Source of the DNA: Gemmiger gallinarum
GTDB lineage: Bacteria; Bacillota; Clostridia; Oscillospirales; Ruminococcaceae
Assembly: GCF_014982805.1 (NCBI RefSeq)
Contig: NZ_JADCKC010000001.1
Location: 620,001-684,000 of the forward strand
Length of the DNA: 64,000 nt
Direction: 5' to 3'
Shown here piece by piece: positions 1 to 7,594 of this stretch; within the stretch, counting starts at the first letter, position 1, and each line of letters opens with the position of its first letter. Both the position numbers and the translations under genes were made by a program. The notes under the pieces were generated by a model. That model made no database searches and was not told the DNA's origin. It worked only from the letters and a program-made list of their open reading frames with translations.

Positions 1-180
1 CAGAACATCGGGATGCAGTCCCCGAAGCAGCTCAATCACCGTCTCGCCGTCAGATACAACTGCCGCCACCTCGACCTCCTGCTGGACCGAAGCATACAGC
101 TTGATCGCCTCGCGCTGGCCGCGGTCTGCATCTGCAAACACTGCCGTTATCTTTGCTTGCTGTTCGGACGGTTTCGTCAT
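1..180 (-). CDS. spo0A: Response regulator receiver domain, probable Spo0A (5' part only, runs off left edge)
   Basis: The 60 visible residues read as the start of a CheY-like receiver domain: a beta strand (ITAVFAD), the acidic pocket residues D17 and D19, an amphipathic helix, a second strand (VEVAAVVSDG), a helix (TVIELLRGL) and HPDVL, which leads to the phospho-acceptor Asp just outside the window. The pattern of strand 2 followed by DGE-helix-PDV is typical of Spo0A, the master regulator of sporulation and stationary phase in Firmicutes, but the diagnostic C-terminal DNA-binding domain is not in the window. The acidic pair is DAD rather than the usual adjacent DD. ATG at 180 is the only Met start; its SD is weak. 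Another response regulator is possible. Confidence 0.55.
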   Translation of the reverse strand, partial: MTKPSEQQAKITAVFADADRGQREAIKLYASVQQEVEVAAVVSDGETVIELLRGLHPDVL

Positions 181-220
181 AGTCCCATTTTGCCCCCGCT
201 GTCGACATGTTTATCTTCCG

Positions 221-535
221 TCAAAATTTGTCCTGCCTGCCGGCAGGGTCGTCCGCAAATACGACCGCCGGCATTTCCATACTGTCCTGTGCCACCGCAA
301 ATGCCTGTTCCGGCGAGACCGAGTTTTCGTATAAGAAGCACAAAAGATCCTGCGCCGCACGTTCGGAAACACCTGCCAGATGGAACACCGCATTTTTCCC
401 CTCCGGCTGCCTTGTTATCCGGAACTGAAATACGCCTGAACCGCCGTCAAGCGCATACCGGACCCGCCCGGCCCTCTGCAGGCCGGGGAGTTCGGAATAT
501 TCGCGGACATACATACACCTGTCGTTCTCCTTCAC
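221..535 (-). CDS. Small hypothetical protein (DUF6514-like?)
   Basis: About 104 residues, no membrane segment. The C-terminal half (strand, A-V-F-H-L-A-G-V, helix with LLCFLYENSVSPEQ, then a final acidic helix) loosely resembles small clostridial proteins of the DUF6514 type, which end in a helix / V-S-P / helix arrangement; this is memory-based and weak. The GTG at 535 has a GGGGTG seven bases upstream; an ATG at 514 lies 12 bases after AAGGAG. The frame just upstream (596-510) is also protein-like and would join this one if one copy of a tandem TATG at about 503-511 were removed, so the true N terminus may be longer. It lies 40 bp upstream of the response-regulator gene on the same strand. 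Confidence 0.45.
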   Translation of the reverse strand: MKENDRCMYVREYSELPGLQRAGRVRYALDGGSGVFQFRITRQPEGKNAVFHLAGVSERAAQDLLCFLYENSVSPEQAFAVAQDSMEMPAVVFADDPAGRQDKF

Positions 536-910
536 GCACGATCACCCCGTATTCAATTTCGGCGCGCAGTTTTGCTTTTCGGCATTGCTGCGTCATAAAA
601 TCAATCACAACTATACCGTTCACTTTTGTGAAAAGCAATACTTTTCCAATGGACGATTTTTGCCGTTCAGTGCAAAATACATCGCTTTTCCATTTTTTCG
701 CCTGTATACGCGAGGATCTTGCGCAAAATATATTTTATTTTATTCTTTGATTAATATTTTTTTATGACAATAATTTGTATTTTGCCTGTGGATCTGTATT
801 TTATTGCATTCATTGGAATCCACTTGACCGCGGGCCTTTGCCTGCGGCATATCTTTTATCCTTCCTGACAGAACGGCCCTGCAAAGTCCCCGCAGCCGGA
901 AGAATTTTCT
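536..910. other. Intergenic stretch, no convincing gene
   Basis: AT-rich from about 600 to 790. Apart from the protein-like frame at 510-596 described with the neighbouring small gene, I see no coding signature here. It must contain the promoter for the leftward small gene and response regulator, but no clear -35/-10 pair stands out. Confidence 0.4.
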
Positions 911-966
911 ATAAAAAAGCAGCAAGCCATTCCGGCGGGAGTCCATTCCCCGGAACGACTTGCTGC
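911..966 (-). terminator. Intrinsic terminator after the exonuclease gene
   Basis: GCAGCAAG pairs with CTTGCTGC with an inner TTCCGG/CCGGAA step; in the leftward direction it is followed by TTTTTTAT. It starts 7 bp past the exonuclease stop codon. Confidence 0.8.
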
Positions 967-972
967 AACAAA

Positions 973-1938
973 TTATGCCTCGGCCTGCTGCTTTTCCTCC
1001 TTGCGGCGCAGGCGGGCTTCCATACGAGCTTTCTGGTGTTCCCACTTTTCCAGCGTCTCGGGGCGGGCAGCCTCCAGACAGCGGGCAAAGCTCCAGTGAA
1101 GACCATCCCGCCGGGACAGCTTGAACCGCAGAAACCAGGTGCCGTGCCGGGGGCATTTTGCCTCGGTATAGTAGCCGGTATTGCCTCGCTTGAGCCAGAT
1201 CTCCCCTACCGAGAGCGCTGCTCCGCAAAGCGGACAATTGACCGAGCAGAGTGCCGGATCGTTTTTATAGTCGTCATGCTCCAGCCGGTCCCGGAAGATC
1301 TGCACGTCGTAGTAGCTGGCCGCCGGGTCGGTGAGAAGCGCCTCCTGAAGCAGCTGGTCCTCATCGGGATAGGCACGCAGCGCCTCCCCCAGCGGCAGAA
1401 GTCGGCAGACCTTGACGGTGTACAGGGCATCCACCAGAGCGTTATGGAAGGCCTGGTCCTTCTCGATGCCCATACGGTCCACGACGCTTTCCAGCGTCAT
1501 TCCCTCCCCCTCCTTGCGGGGATGACTCTGCAGGAATACCCGCTGCAGATCGTACCATTTTGCCGGCCAGCGTTCGTCCAGCCCGCAGAGGAAAAGATTC
1601 TGCTTGAGGACGGGCACATCGTCCAGGCCCCACTCGGCAAAGACGGCATCGGGTCCCGCCCAGCGCATGAACTCGGCCAGGCCGTCGGCAACGGGCACGC
1701 CCGCGTCGATCTCTCCCTGAGACAGGCCTGTCACTTTTGCAATATGATGCTGCAGTTTGCGGAAGATCCGCGGCCGCAGCGTCATGTCAAACGTATCCAG
1801 GATATCGCCGCTCTCATCAATGCGCACCGCACCGATCTGGATGATCTCTCCCCGAAGCGTCAGTTCGGCGCCGTGATAGCGGAAGGTTTTGGGTTGATAC
1901 CCGATATTCCATTCCAGGTCAAAAACGATCAGGTTCAA
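973..1938 (-). CDS. DEDDh 3'-5' exonuclease (DnaQ-like) with C-terminal Zn-ribbon-like tail
   Basis: A 321-residue protein. The first ~180 residues are a DnaQ/RNase T type exonuclease domain: D7 and E9 in the FDLEWN Exo I motif, D106/D107 in Exo II (WGLDDV), and H165-x4-D170 in Exo III, which makes it DEDDh. Such domains use two metal ions to remove 3' nucleotides from DNA or RNA. Residues 231-265 contain C231, C235, C238, C262 and H265 (CPLC ... CPRH), a likely zinc site that the stand-alone KapD/EriI-type exonucleases usually lack; it may bind nucleic acid. The C terminus is a charged helix. The start overlaps the HAD gene stop by 4 bp (ATGA), so the two are translationally coupled. Substrate unknown. 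Confidence 0.85.
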   Translation of the reverse strand: MNLIVFDLEWNIGYQPKTFRYHGAELTLRGEIIQIGAVRIDESGDILDTFDMTLRPRIFRKLQHHIAKVTGLSQGEIDAGVPVADGLAEFMRWAGPDAVFAEWGLDDVPVLKQNLFLCGLDERWPAKWYDLQRVFLQSHPRKEGEGMTLESVVDRMGIEKDQAFHNALVDALYTVKVCRLLPLGEALRAYPDEDQLLQEALLTDPAASYYDVQIFRDRLEHDDYKNDPALCSVNCPLCGAALSVGEIWLKRGNTGYYTEAKCPRHGTWFLRFKLSRRDGLHWSFARCLEAARPETLEKWEHQKARMEARLRRKEEKQQAEA

Positions 1939-2759
1939 CCCGGCACCTCCTCTTCCAGAATGAATTTTTCCACCGCCAGGCCGACGCCGTCATGGTCGTT
2001 GTCTGCCGTGACGTAATCCGCCGCGGATTTGACCGGCGGCACAGCATTGCCCATGGCCACCCCCAGACCTGCGTACCGGATCATGGGCAAATCATTCCAG
2101 CCGTCGCCGCAGGCCATGAGGTTTTTGTCAGACAGCCCCATGGTGCGCAAAAGAAGCGCCAGGGATGCTGCCTTCTCCACCCCCAGAGGCATGGTCTCGA
2201 TAAAGAAAGGCTGAGAACGGTAAATGGACAACTTGCCTGCAAAGCGCTGCTGCATCAGTTCCTCGGCATGGGGCATGCGCTCGGGGTCCCCCACCAGCAA
2301 AAGCTTGTTGATGGGAAAGTTCACCGTCCTGGCAAGGTCATCCACTTTACGGGCCGAAATGCCGTTGATGCGGGCCTCCTCCTGCACGTAAGGATTGTCC
2401 GGGTCCTCGGTGAGAATGCCCTGTGCATCGTAGGTCAGCGCCACAATGCCGGCCTCATGGGCAAAGTCGCACACCGGCTCCACCAGTTCCGGCGGAAATG
2501 CATGCTGCACCAGCGTCTGCCCGGTCTTGCAGTCCACAATCCGGCCGCCGTTATAGCTCAGGATACAGCCGCCGTTTTCGGCCAGATTCAACTGGTCCGC
2601 CAAAGGCTGTACGCCTACCGTGGGCCGGCCGCTGGCCAGAACGATCCGCACGCCCCGTGCCGCAGCCTTGCACAGTGCCGCCTCCGTGCGCGGCGTGATC
2701 TGCTTTTGACTGTTGGTCAGCGTACCGTCCAGATCCAGTGCCAGAACTTTATACTGCAT
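1935..2759 (-). CDS. Cof-type HAD-IIB family phosphatase
   Basis: A 274-residue haloacid-dehalogenase phosphatase. The nucleophile motif DLDGT (D9, D11) is at the N terminus, a Ser/Thr motif II (LASGR) near residue 42, and motif IV GDGWNDLPM near residue 217. The long insert between motifs II and III is the C2b cap that defines the Cof subfamily, whose members dephosphorylate sugar phosphates, pyridoxal phosphate or flavin intermediates. Length is normal. It is the first gene of a two-gene operon with the exonuclease. The exact substrate cannot be told from sequence. Confidence 0.88.
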   Translation of the reverse strand: MQYKVLALDLDGTLTNSQKQITPRTEAALCKAAARGVRIVLASGRPTVGVQPLADQLNLAENGGCILSYNGGRIVDCKTGQTLVQHAFPPELVEPVCDFAHEAGIVALTYDAQGILTEDPDNPYVQEEARINGISARKVDDLARTVNFPINKLLLVGDPERMPHAEELMQQRFAGKLSIYRSQPFFIETMPLGVEKAASLALLLRTMGLSDKNLMACGDGWNDLPMIRYAGLGVAMGNAVPPVKSAADYVTADNDHDGVGLAVEKFILEEEVPG

Positions 2760-2849
2760 GTTTGATCACATCCCAATCCCCGTCTTTATATAAATCTTGG
2801 TATATTCTACTGCAAAATACCGCATTGTGCAATCCCGCGGGAAATTGTG

Positions 2850-2878
2850 TTGACTTTGTCGCCGCGCCGTGCTATAGT
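2850..2878 (+). promoter_or_regulatory. Sigma-A promoter of the mntP riboswitch transcript
   Basis: TTGACT (2850-2855), 17 bp, TATAGT (2873-2878). It starts a transcript that enters the riboswitch about 10 bases later. Confidence 0.8.
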
Positions 2879-2888
2879 ATTTACCAAC

Positions 2889-3020
2889 ATAAGGGAGTAG
2901 CTGGCGTGGTTTCCCCCGCGCAACATCGCCAACATCTTGGATGGGATTTCCATCCTGGCTTTGTTTTAATCAGCGAGACTTATCTGTACGCTTCGGCACA
3001 GATAGGTCTCGCTTTTTTAT
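2889..3020 (+). ncRNA. yybP-ykoY manganese riboswitch with terminator platform
   Basis: Just after the promoter comes the hallmark AAGGGAGTAGC of the yybP-ykoY class, then GGCG...CGCC helices and the second conserved loop (CGCCAAC). The family senses Mn2+ and turns on exporters. It is followed by an intrinsic terminator: AGCGAGAC (2972-2979) pairs with GTCTCGCT (3006-3013), then a T run. Ligand binding is expected to disrupt this stem and allow read-through into mntP, which begins 65 bp downstream. The class is assigned by motif and gene context; full folding was not computed. Confidence 0.85.
2972..3018 (+). terminator. Riboswitch-controlled intrinsic terminator
   Basis: A long perfect stem (AGCGAGACTTATCTGT with its complement) around a CTTCGG-type loop, followed by six T. 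It sits between the manganese aptamer and mntP, so it is the expression platform rather than an end-of-operon terminator. Confidence 0.85.
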
Positions 3021-3084
3021 TGCGCCGGTCTCACCTTTCCATCATCAGGAGATTCCATATTCATTTGAAGCGAGGTTTTGCGGC

Positions 3085-3642
3085 ATGACTTTACTCGACC
3101 TGTTCCTCATCGGCATCGGTCTGTCCATGGACGCCTTTGCCGTGTCCATCTGCAAGGGACTTTCGGTGCGCAGGCTGCGGCTGTCCCACGCACTGCTGTG
3201 CGGCATTTATTTTGGCGGCTTTCAGGCCCTGATGCCCACCCTGGGCTACTTCCTCGGCAGCAGCTTTTTCTCCGTCATCTCCCAGGTGGGGTATTGGCTG
3301 GCTTTCATTTTGCTGGCCCTCATCGGCGCCAACATGATTCGGGAAAGCTTCGGCGAAACCGAGACCCTGGACGATGACTTCGGCCCCCGCGCCCTGTTGC
3401 CGCTGGCTGTCGCCACCTCCATCGATGCCCTGGCCGTGGGAGTCTCCTTCGCCGCGCTGGAGGTTGACATCCTGCCCGCTGCCTGCCTGATCGGTGTGAC
3501 CACCTTTATCTGTTCGGCGCTGGGCGTCAAGATCGGCGCTGTGTTCGGTGCACGCTTCCGCGCCGCCGCGGAACGTGCGGGCGGCGTGGTGCTGATCCTC
3601 ATCGGTGTCAAGACCCTGCTGTCCGGGCTTGGCATCCTCTAA
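3085..3642 (+). CDS. mntP: Manganese efflux pump MntP
   Basis: A 185-residue inner-membrane protein of the MntP (YebN) family that exports Mn2+. It has about six membrane segments arranged as two homologous halves; the acidic motifs SMDAFAVS in the first half and TSIDALAVG in the second are the conserved aspartate-containing signatures of the family. ATG at 3085 follows GCGAGG by 9 bases; an upstream in-frame extension would read through the terminator hairpin and is rejected. The manganese riboswitch directly upstream fits the function. Length matches the usual ~188 residues. Confidence 0.93.
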   Translation: MTLLDLFLIGIGLSMDAFAVSICKGLSVRRLRLSHALLCGIYFGGFQALMPTLGYFLGSSFFSVISQVGYWLAFILLALIGANMIRESFGETETLDDDFGPRALLPLAVATSIDALAVGVSFAALEVDILPAACLIGVTTFICSALGVKIGAVFGARFRAAAERAGGVVLILIGVKTLLSGLGIL

Positions 3643-3646
3643 CATC

Positions 3647-3704
3647 TTGGGTGTACGGGAAAATTCCTGTTATACTATATAGGTACAGGTCTGCTGTCCT
3701 GTAC
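3647..3704 (+). promoter_or_regulatory. Promoter and short dyad upstream of the Ca2+ ATPase
   Basis: TTGGGT (3647-3652), 18 bp, TATACT (3671-3676). A perfect 7-bp inverted repeat, GTACAGG (3683-3689) and CCTGTAC (3698-3704), lies at or just after the expected start site and could be an operator or a 5' hairpin. Confidence 0.55.
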
Positions 3705-3769
3705 GGCGCATTCTCAGATTCGTTTGATCCTACACAAAAATACCCATGTTCATCAGGAGGAGATTTTGT

Positions 3770-6421
3770 ATGAACGAGTATATCCAGTCCGTCGAGGAGA
3801 TCCTCTCCGAGACGAAAAGCTCGGCGGACGGCCTGTCCTCTGCCGAAGCGGCCAAGCGTCTGGAAGAACACGGCCCCAACAAGCTGAAGGAAGCGGAAAA
3901 GCCGACTCTTTTCCAGCGCTTTCTGGCACAGCTGAAAGACCCCATGCTCATCATTCTGATGGTGGCGGCCGCCGTATCTGCCGTGACCAGCTTTTTTGAG
4001 GGCGAGGGCATGGCCGATGTCTTCATCATTCTCATCGTGGTCCTGCTCAACGCCATCCTGGGCGTCTACCAGGAGAGCAAGGCAGAAGCCGCCATCGAGG
4101 CCTTGCAGAGCATGACCGCCGCCACCAGCAAGGTGCTGCGCGACGGCAAGCAGGTTCTGCTTCACTCTGACGAGCTGGTGCCCGGCGACGTGGTGGTGCT
4201 GGAAGCCGGTGACGCCGTCCCCGCCGACGGACGCCTGCTGGAGAGCGCCAGCCTAAAGATCGAGGAGGCCGCCCTGACCGGCGAGAGCGTCCCCGTCAAC
4301 AAGATCACCAAGGCCCTGGGCCTGGTGGACGGCAAGGAAGTGCCCCTGGGCGACCGCAAAAACATGTGCTATATGGGCTCTACCGTTGTCTACGGCCGCG
4401 GCCGCGCCGTCATCACCCGCACCGGCATGGATACCGAGATGGGCAAGATCGCCGGCGCCCTGGCTGCTGCTCAGGATGAGCAGACCCCGCTGCAGAAAAA
4501 GCTGGATCAGCTGGGCAACACCCTGTCCAAGCTGGTGCTGGGCATCTGTGTTTTCATCTTTGTCTTTAACCTGATCTCCGCCGGCCGCTTTGATCTGGAC
4601 ACCGTGCTGTCCACCTTCATGGTCGCCGTATCCCTGGCCGTGGCCGCCATTCCCGAAGGTCTGGCCACCGTCGTCACCGTGGTGCTGTCCATCGGCGTCA
4701 CCAACATGTCCAAGCGTAATGCCGTCATCCGCAAGCTGACCGCTGTGGAAACGCTGGGCTGCGCCCAGGTCATCTGCTCGGACAAGACCGGCACCCTGAC
4801 CCAGAACAAGATGACCGTGGTGGAGCACACCGGCGACGACGAGAAGGCGCTTGCCACCGCCATGGCCCTGTGCAGCGACGCCAAGCTCAACGATGCCGGT
4901 GAAGCCGAAGGTGAGCCCACCGAGGCCGCTCTGGTGGCCTACGCCGCCTCCCTCGGCCTGCCCAAGTCCCAGCTGGAAGCCGCCGAGCCCCGTGTGGACG
5001 AGGCCCCCTTTGACTCCGGCCGCAAGATGATGTCCACCATCCACAAGACCGCTGACGGCTTTGTCCAGTACACCAAGGGCGCTCCCGACGAGATCCTGCG
5101 CCGCTGCACCAGCTATCTGGAGAACGGCAAGGTCCTGCCCATGACCGACGAAAAGCGCGCCGCCGTCCTGGCAGAGAACAAGGCGCTGGCTGACCGCGCC
5201 CTGCGTGTGCTGGCCGCCTCCCGCCGCATGTGGAAGGAGCGTCCCGCCAGCAATGACCCCGCCTATCTGGAGCAGGACCTCTGCTTCATCGGCCTGACCG
5301 GCATGATCGACCCGGTCCGTCCCGAAGTAAAGGCCGCCATTGAGGAATGCCGCAGCGCAGGCATCCGGCCGGTCATGATCACCGGCGACCACAAGGATAC
5401 CGCCGTGGCCATCGCCACTGAGCTGGGCATCATCTCCAGCCCCGACCAAGCCATCACCGGCGCCGCCCTGGACGACATCTCCGACGAGGAGCTGAGCAAG
5501 ACCATCCAGAACTACGGCGTCTATGCCCGGGTGCAGCCGGAGCACAAGGTCCGCATCGTCACTGCCTGGAAGAAGGCCGGCTGCGTCACCGCCATGACCG
5601 GCGACGGCGTCAACGACGCCCCCTCCATCAAGTCCGCCGACATCGGCATCGGCATGGGCATCACCGGCACCGATGTCACCAAAAACGTGGCCGACATGGT
5701 GCTGGCCGACGACAACTTTGCCACCATCGTCAATGCCGTGGACGAGGGCCGCCGCATCTACGACAACATCCGCAAAGCCATCCAGTTCCTGCTGGCGTCC
5801 AACATGAGCGAGGTTCTGGGCGTCTTCTTTGCCACGCTGATGGGCTTTACCCTGCTGCAGCCGGTGCACCTGCTCTTCATCAACCTCATCACCGACTGCT
5901 TCCCTGCTCTGGCTCTGGGCATGGAAAAAGCCGAACCCGATGTCATGTCCCGCCCGCCCCGCAAGGCGTCCGACGGCATCTTCGCCGGCGGTCTGGGTGT
6001 GGATATCGCTTATCAGGGCATCCTCATCACCATTATCACCCTCGTCTCCTATATTATCGGCCACTGCATGGAAGTGGGATACTTTGAAATGCCCAAGGGT
6101 GTCTCCCCCGACGGCATGACCATGGCCTTCCTGACCATGAGCATGTGCGAGATCGTGCACAGCTTCAACATGCGCAGCCAGCGAAAGAGCGTCTTTACCC
6201 TGCACAGCCACAATCTGGTGCTGTGGGGTGCCATGCTGGGCAGCCTGGCTCTGACCACCATCGTGCTGGAGGTTCCCTTCATTGCCAATGCCTTCGGCTT
6301 CACTCCCGTCGATCTGCCGGAGTACCTGATCGCCCTTCTGCTGGCGGTTCTGGTCCTGCCCATCGTGGAGGTCGTCAAGGCTTGCCAGCGGGCCTTCACC
6401 AAGCGTCACGCCAACGCCTGA
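3770..6421 (+). CDS. SERCA-type calcium-transporting P-type ATPase
   Basis: An 883-residue P2A-type cation pump. It has an N-terminal cation-ATPase domain, the actuator motif TGES (170-173), the membrane-4 motif PEGL (near 296), the phosphorylation site D338 in CSDKTGTLT, the hinge GDGVNDAP and, in membrane segment 6, NLITDCFPALALG, which matches the calcium-ligand pattern N..TD..PA of SERCA/PMCA pumps. It exports Ca2+ (possibly Mn2+) using ATP. Start chosen at ATG 3770, 9 bases after AGGAGG; an upstream in-frame Met lacks an SD. It has its own promoter but follows mntP directly, so both may serve divalent-metal homeostasis. Confidence 0.92.
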   Translation: MNEYIQSVEEILSETKSSADGLSSAEAAKRLEEHGPNKLKEAEKPTLFQRFLAQLKDPMLIILMVAAAVSAVTSFFEGEGMADVFIILIVVLLNAILGVYQESKAEAAIEALQSMTAATSKVLRDGKQVLLHSDELVPGDVVVLEAGDAVPADGRLLESASLKIEEAALTGESVPVNKITKALGLVDGKEVPLGDRKNMCYMGSTVVYGRGRAVITRTGMDTEMGKIAGALAAAQDEQTPLQKKLDQLGNTLSKLVLGICVFIFVFNLISAGRFDLDTVLSTFMVAVSLAVAAIPEGLATVVTVVLSIGVTNMSKRNAVIRKLTAVETLGCAQVICSDKTGTLTQNKMTVVEHTGDDEKALATAMALCSDAKLNDAGEAEGEPTEAALVAYAASLGLPKSQLEAAEPRVDEAPFDSGRKMMSTIHKTADGFVQYTKGAPDEILRRCTSYLENGKVLPMTDEKRAAVLAENKALADRALRVLAASRRMWKERPASNDPAYLEQDLCFIGLTGMIDPVRPEVKAAIEECRSAGIRPVMITGDHKDTAVAIATELGIISSPDQAITGAALDDISDEELSKTIQNYGVYARVQPEHKVRIVTAWKKAGCVTAMTGDGVNDAPSIKSADIGIGMGITGTDVTKNVADMVLADDNFATIVNAVDEGRRIYDNIRKAIQFLLASNMSEVLGVFFATLMGFTLLQPVHLLFINLITDCFPALALGMEKAEPDVMSRPPRKASDGIFAGGLGVDIAYQGILITIITLVSYIIGHCMEVGYFEMPKGVSPDGMTMAFLTMSMCEIVHSFNMRSQRKSVFTLHSHNLVLWGAMLGSLALTTIVLEVPFIANAFGFTPVDLPEYLIALLLAVLVLPIVEVVKACQRAFTKRHANA

Positions 6422-6518
6422 GCGTGTGTTCCCTTTGCTGTCCCGTATAAACTGCGGGGCAGGACGAATGTCTCTGAATAAAGGCAGGCTGCCGGATTCT
6501 TCGCAGTTCGGCGCCTCA

Positions 6519-6575
6519 TAAAAAGCAGCAGAGCCGCCGGTCCATTTGAGGATCGGCGGCTCTGCTGCTTTTTGT
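6519..6575. terminator. Bidirectional terminator between Ca2+ ATPase and metA
   Basis: A 20-bp near-perfect stem (AAAAAGCAGCAGAGCCGCCG and its complement) with A/T runs at both feet, so it can end both the rightward ATPase and the leftward metA transcripts. Confidence 0.88.
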
Positions 6576-6600
6576 TTGTGCTTTTGTCCGGCTGCCAGAC

Positions 6601-7551
6601 TCAGTCCCTGCGCTCCTTGCGGAAATCCTTGAGGGCCTGCAGTTCGGCCAGATCGTAGGGGGTGTTCTGGTAGACGTAATAGTTCAGCCAGTTGGTGTAC
6701 AAAAGATGCCCGTGGGCCCGCCAGCGGAAGAGCGGTTCCCGGTCGGGGTCGTCGTCGGGGTAATAGTTGACCGGAACGTTGATCTCCTTGCCCTGCGCCA
6801 CGTCGCGGCGGTATTCGGTATCCAGGGTATACTTGTCGTACTCGGGATGGCCGATGACAAAGATCTGGCGGCCGGAATCGGTGGAGAGCAGCATGGGCCC
6901 GGCAATGTCGCTGCGGGCCAGCACGCGCAGTTCCCCGCAGTCGGCGATGTCCTGCTCATTGAGGCCTGCCCAGCGGCTGTGAGGGGCGTAGAACACCTCG
7001 TCAAACCCGCGGACCAGAGGGTTGGACGGCCGGGTGACCCGGTGCTCAAAGACGCCGAACATCTTTTGGGGCAGATGCACCTTGCGCACGCCGAAATGAT
7101 AGTACAGCCCCGCCAGCGCACCCCAGCACAGATGAATGGTGGAGTAGACGTTGGTCTTGGTGTAATCCATGATACGGCAGAGCTCGTCCCAGTAGTCCAC
7201 CTGCTCGTAGTCCATATCCTCCAGAGGGGCTCCGGTAATGATCATGCCGTCGAAGCGCTCGTTTTTGACCTCGTCGAAAGTCTTGTAGAAGGCTTTCATG
7301 TGCTCCTGGGGAGTGTGAGTGGCCGGATGGGTGGCCGTCTGCAGAAAGGTCACCTGCACCTGCAGCGGGCTGTTGGCCAGAAGCCGGGCCAGCTGGGTCT
7401 CGGTCACGATTTTGGTGGGCATCAGGTTGAGGATCAGGATACGCAGCGGGCGGATCTCCTGACTCTGGGCGCGCTCCTTGCGCATGACAAAGACGTTCTC
7501 GCTCGCCAGCGCCTCATAGGCGGGCAGTTCCTTGGGAATGATGAGCGGCAT
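6601..7551 (-). CDS. metAA: Homoserine O-acetyltransferase (MetA family, acetyl-CoA specific)
   Basis: A 316-residue MetA-family enzyme that activates the gamma-hydroxyl of L-homoserine for methionine synthesis. The catalytic C142 (HLCWGA), H235 and E237 (GHPEYD) are all present. Residue 111 is Glu (TGAPLE); in characterised MetA enzymes Glu at 111 selects acetyl-CoA while Gly, as in E. coli, selects succinyl-CoA, so O-acetylhomoserine is the predicted product despite the usual succinyltransferase label. It lies 43 bp downstream of metY, whose substrate is O-acetylhomoserine, which supports this. Cytoplasmic; length normal. Confidence 0.93.
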   Translation of the reverse strand: MPLIIPKELPAYEALASENVFVMRKERAQSQEIRPLRILILNLMPTKIVTETQLARLLANSPLQVQVTFLQTATHPATHTPQEHMKAFYKTFDEVKNERFDGMIITGAPLEDMDYEQVDYWDELCRIMDYTKTNVYSTIHLCWGALAGLYYHFGVRKVHLPQKMFGVFEHRVTRPSNPLVRGFDEVFYAPHSRWAGLNEQDIADCGELRVLARSDIAGPMLLSTDSGRQIFVIGHPEYDKYTLDTEYRRDVAQGKEINVPVNYYPDDDPDREPLFRWRAHGHLLYTNWLNYYVYQNTPYDLAELQALKDFRKERRD

Positions 7552-7594
7552 ACGGTTCTCCTTTTGGCGCGTTCGCCGCGCCGGACGGTTTTGA

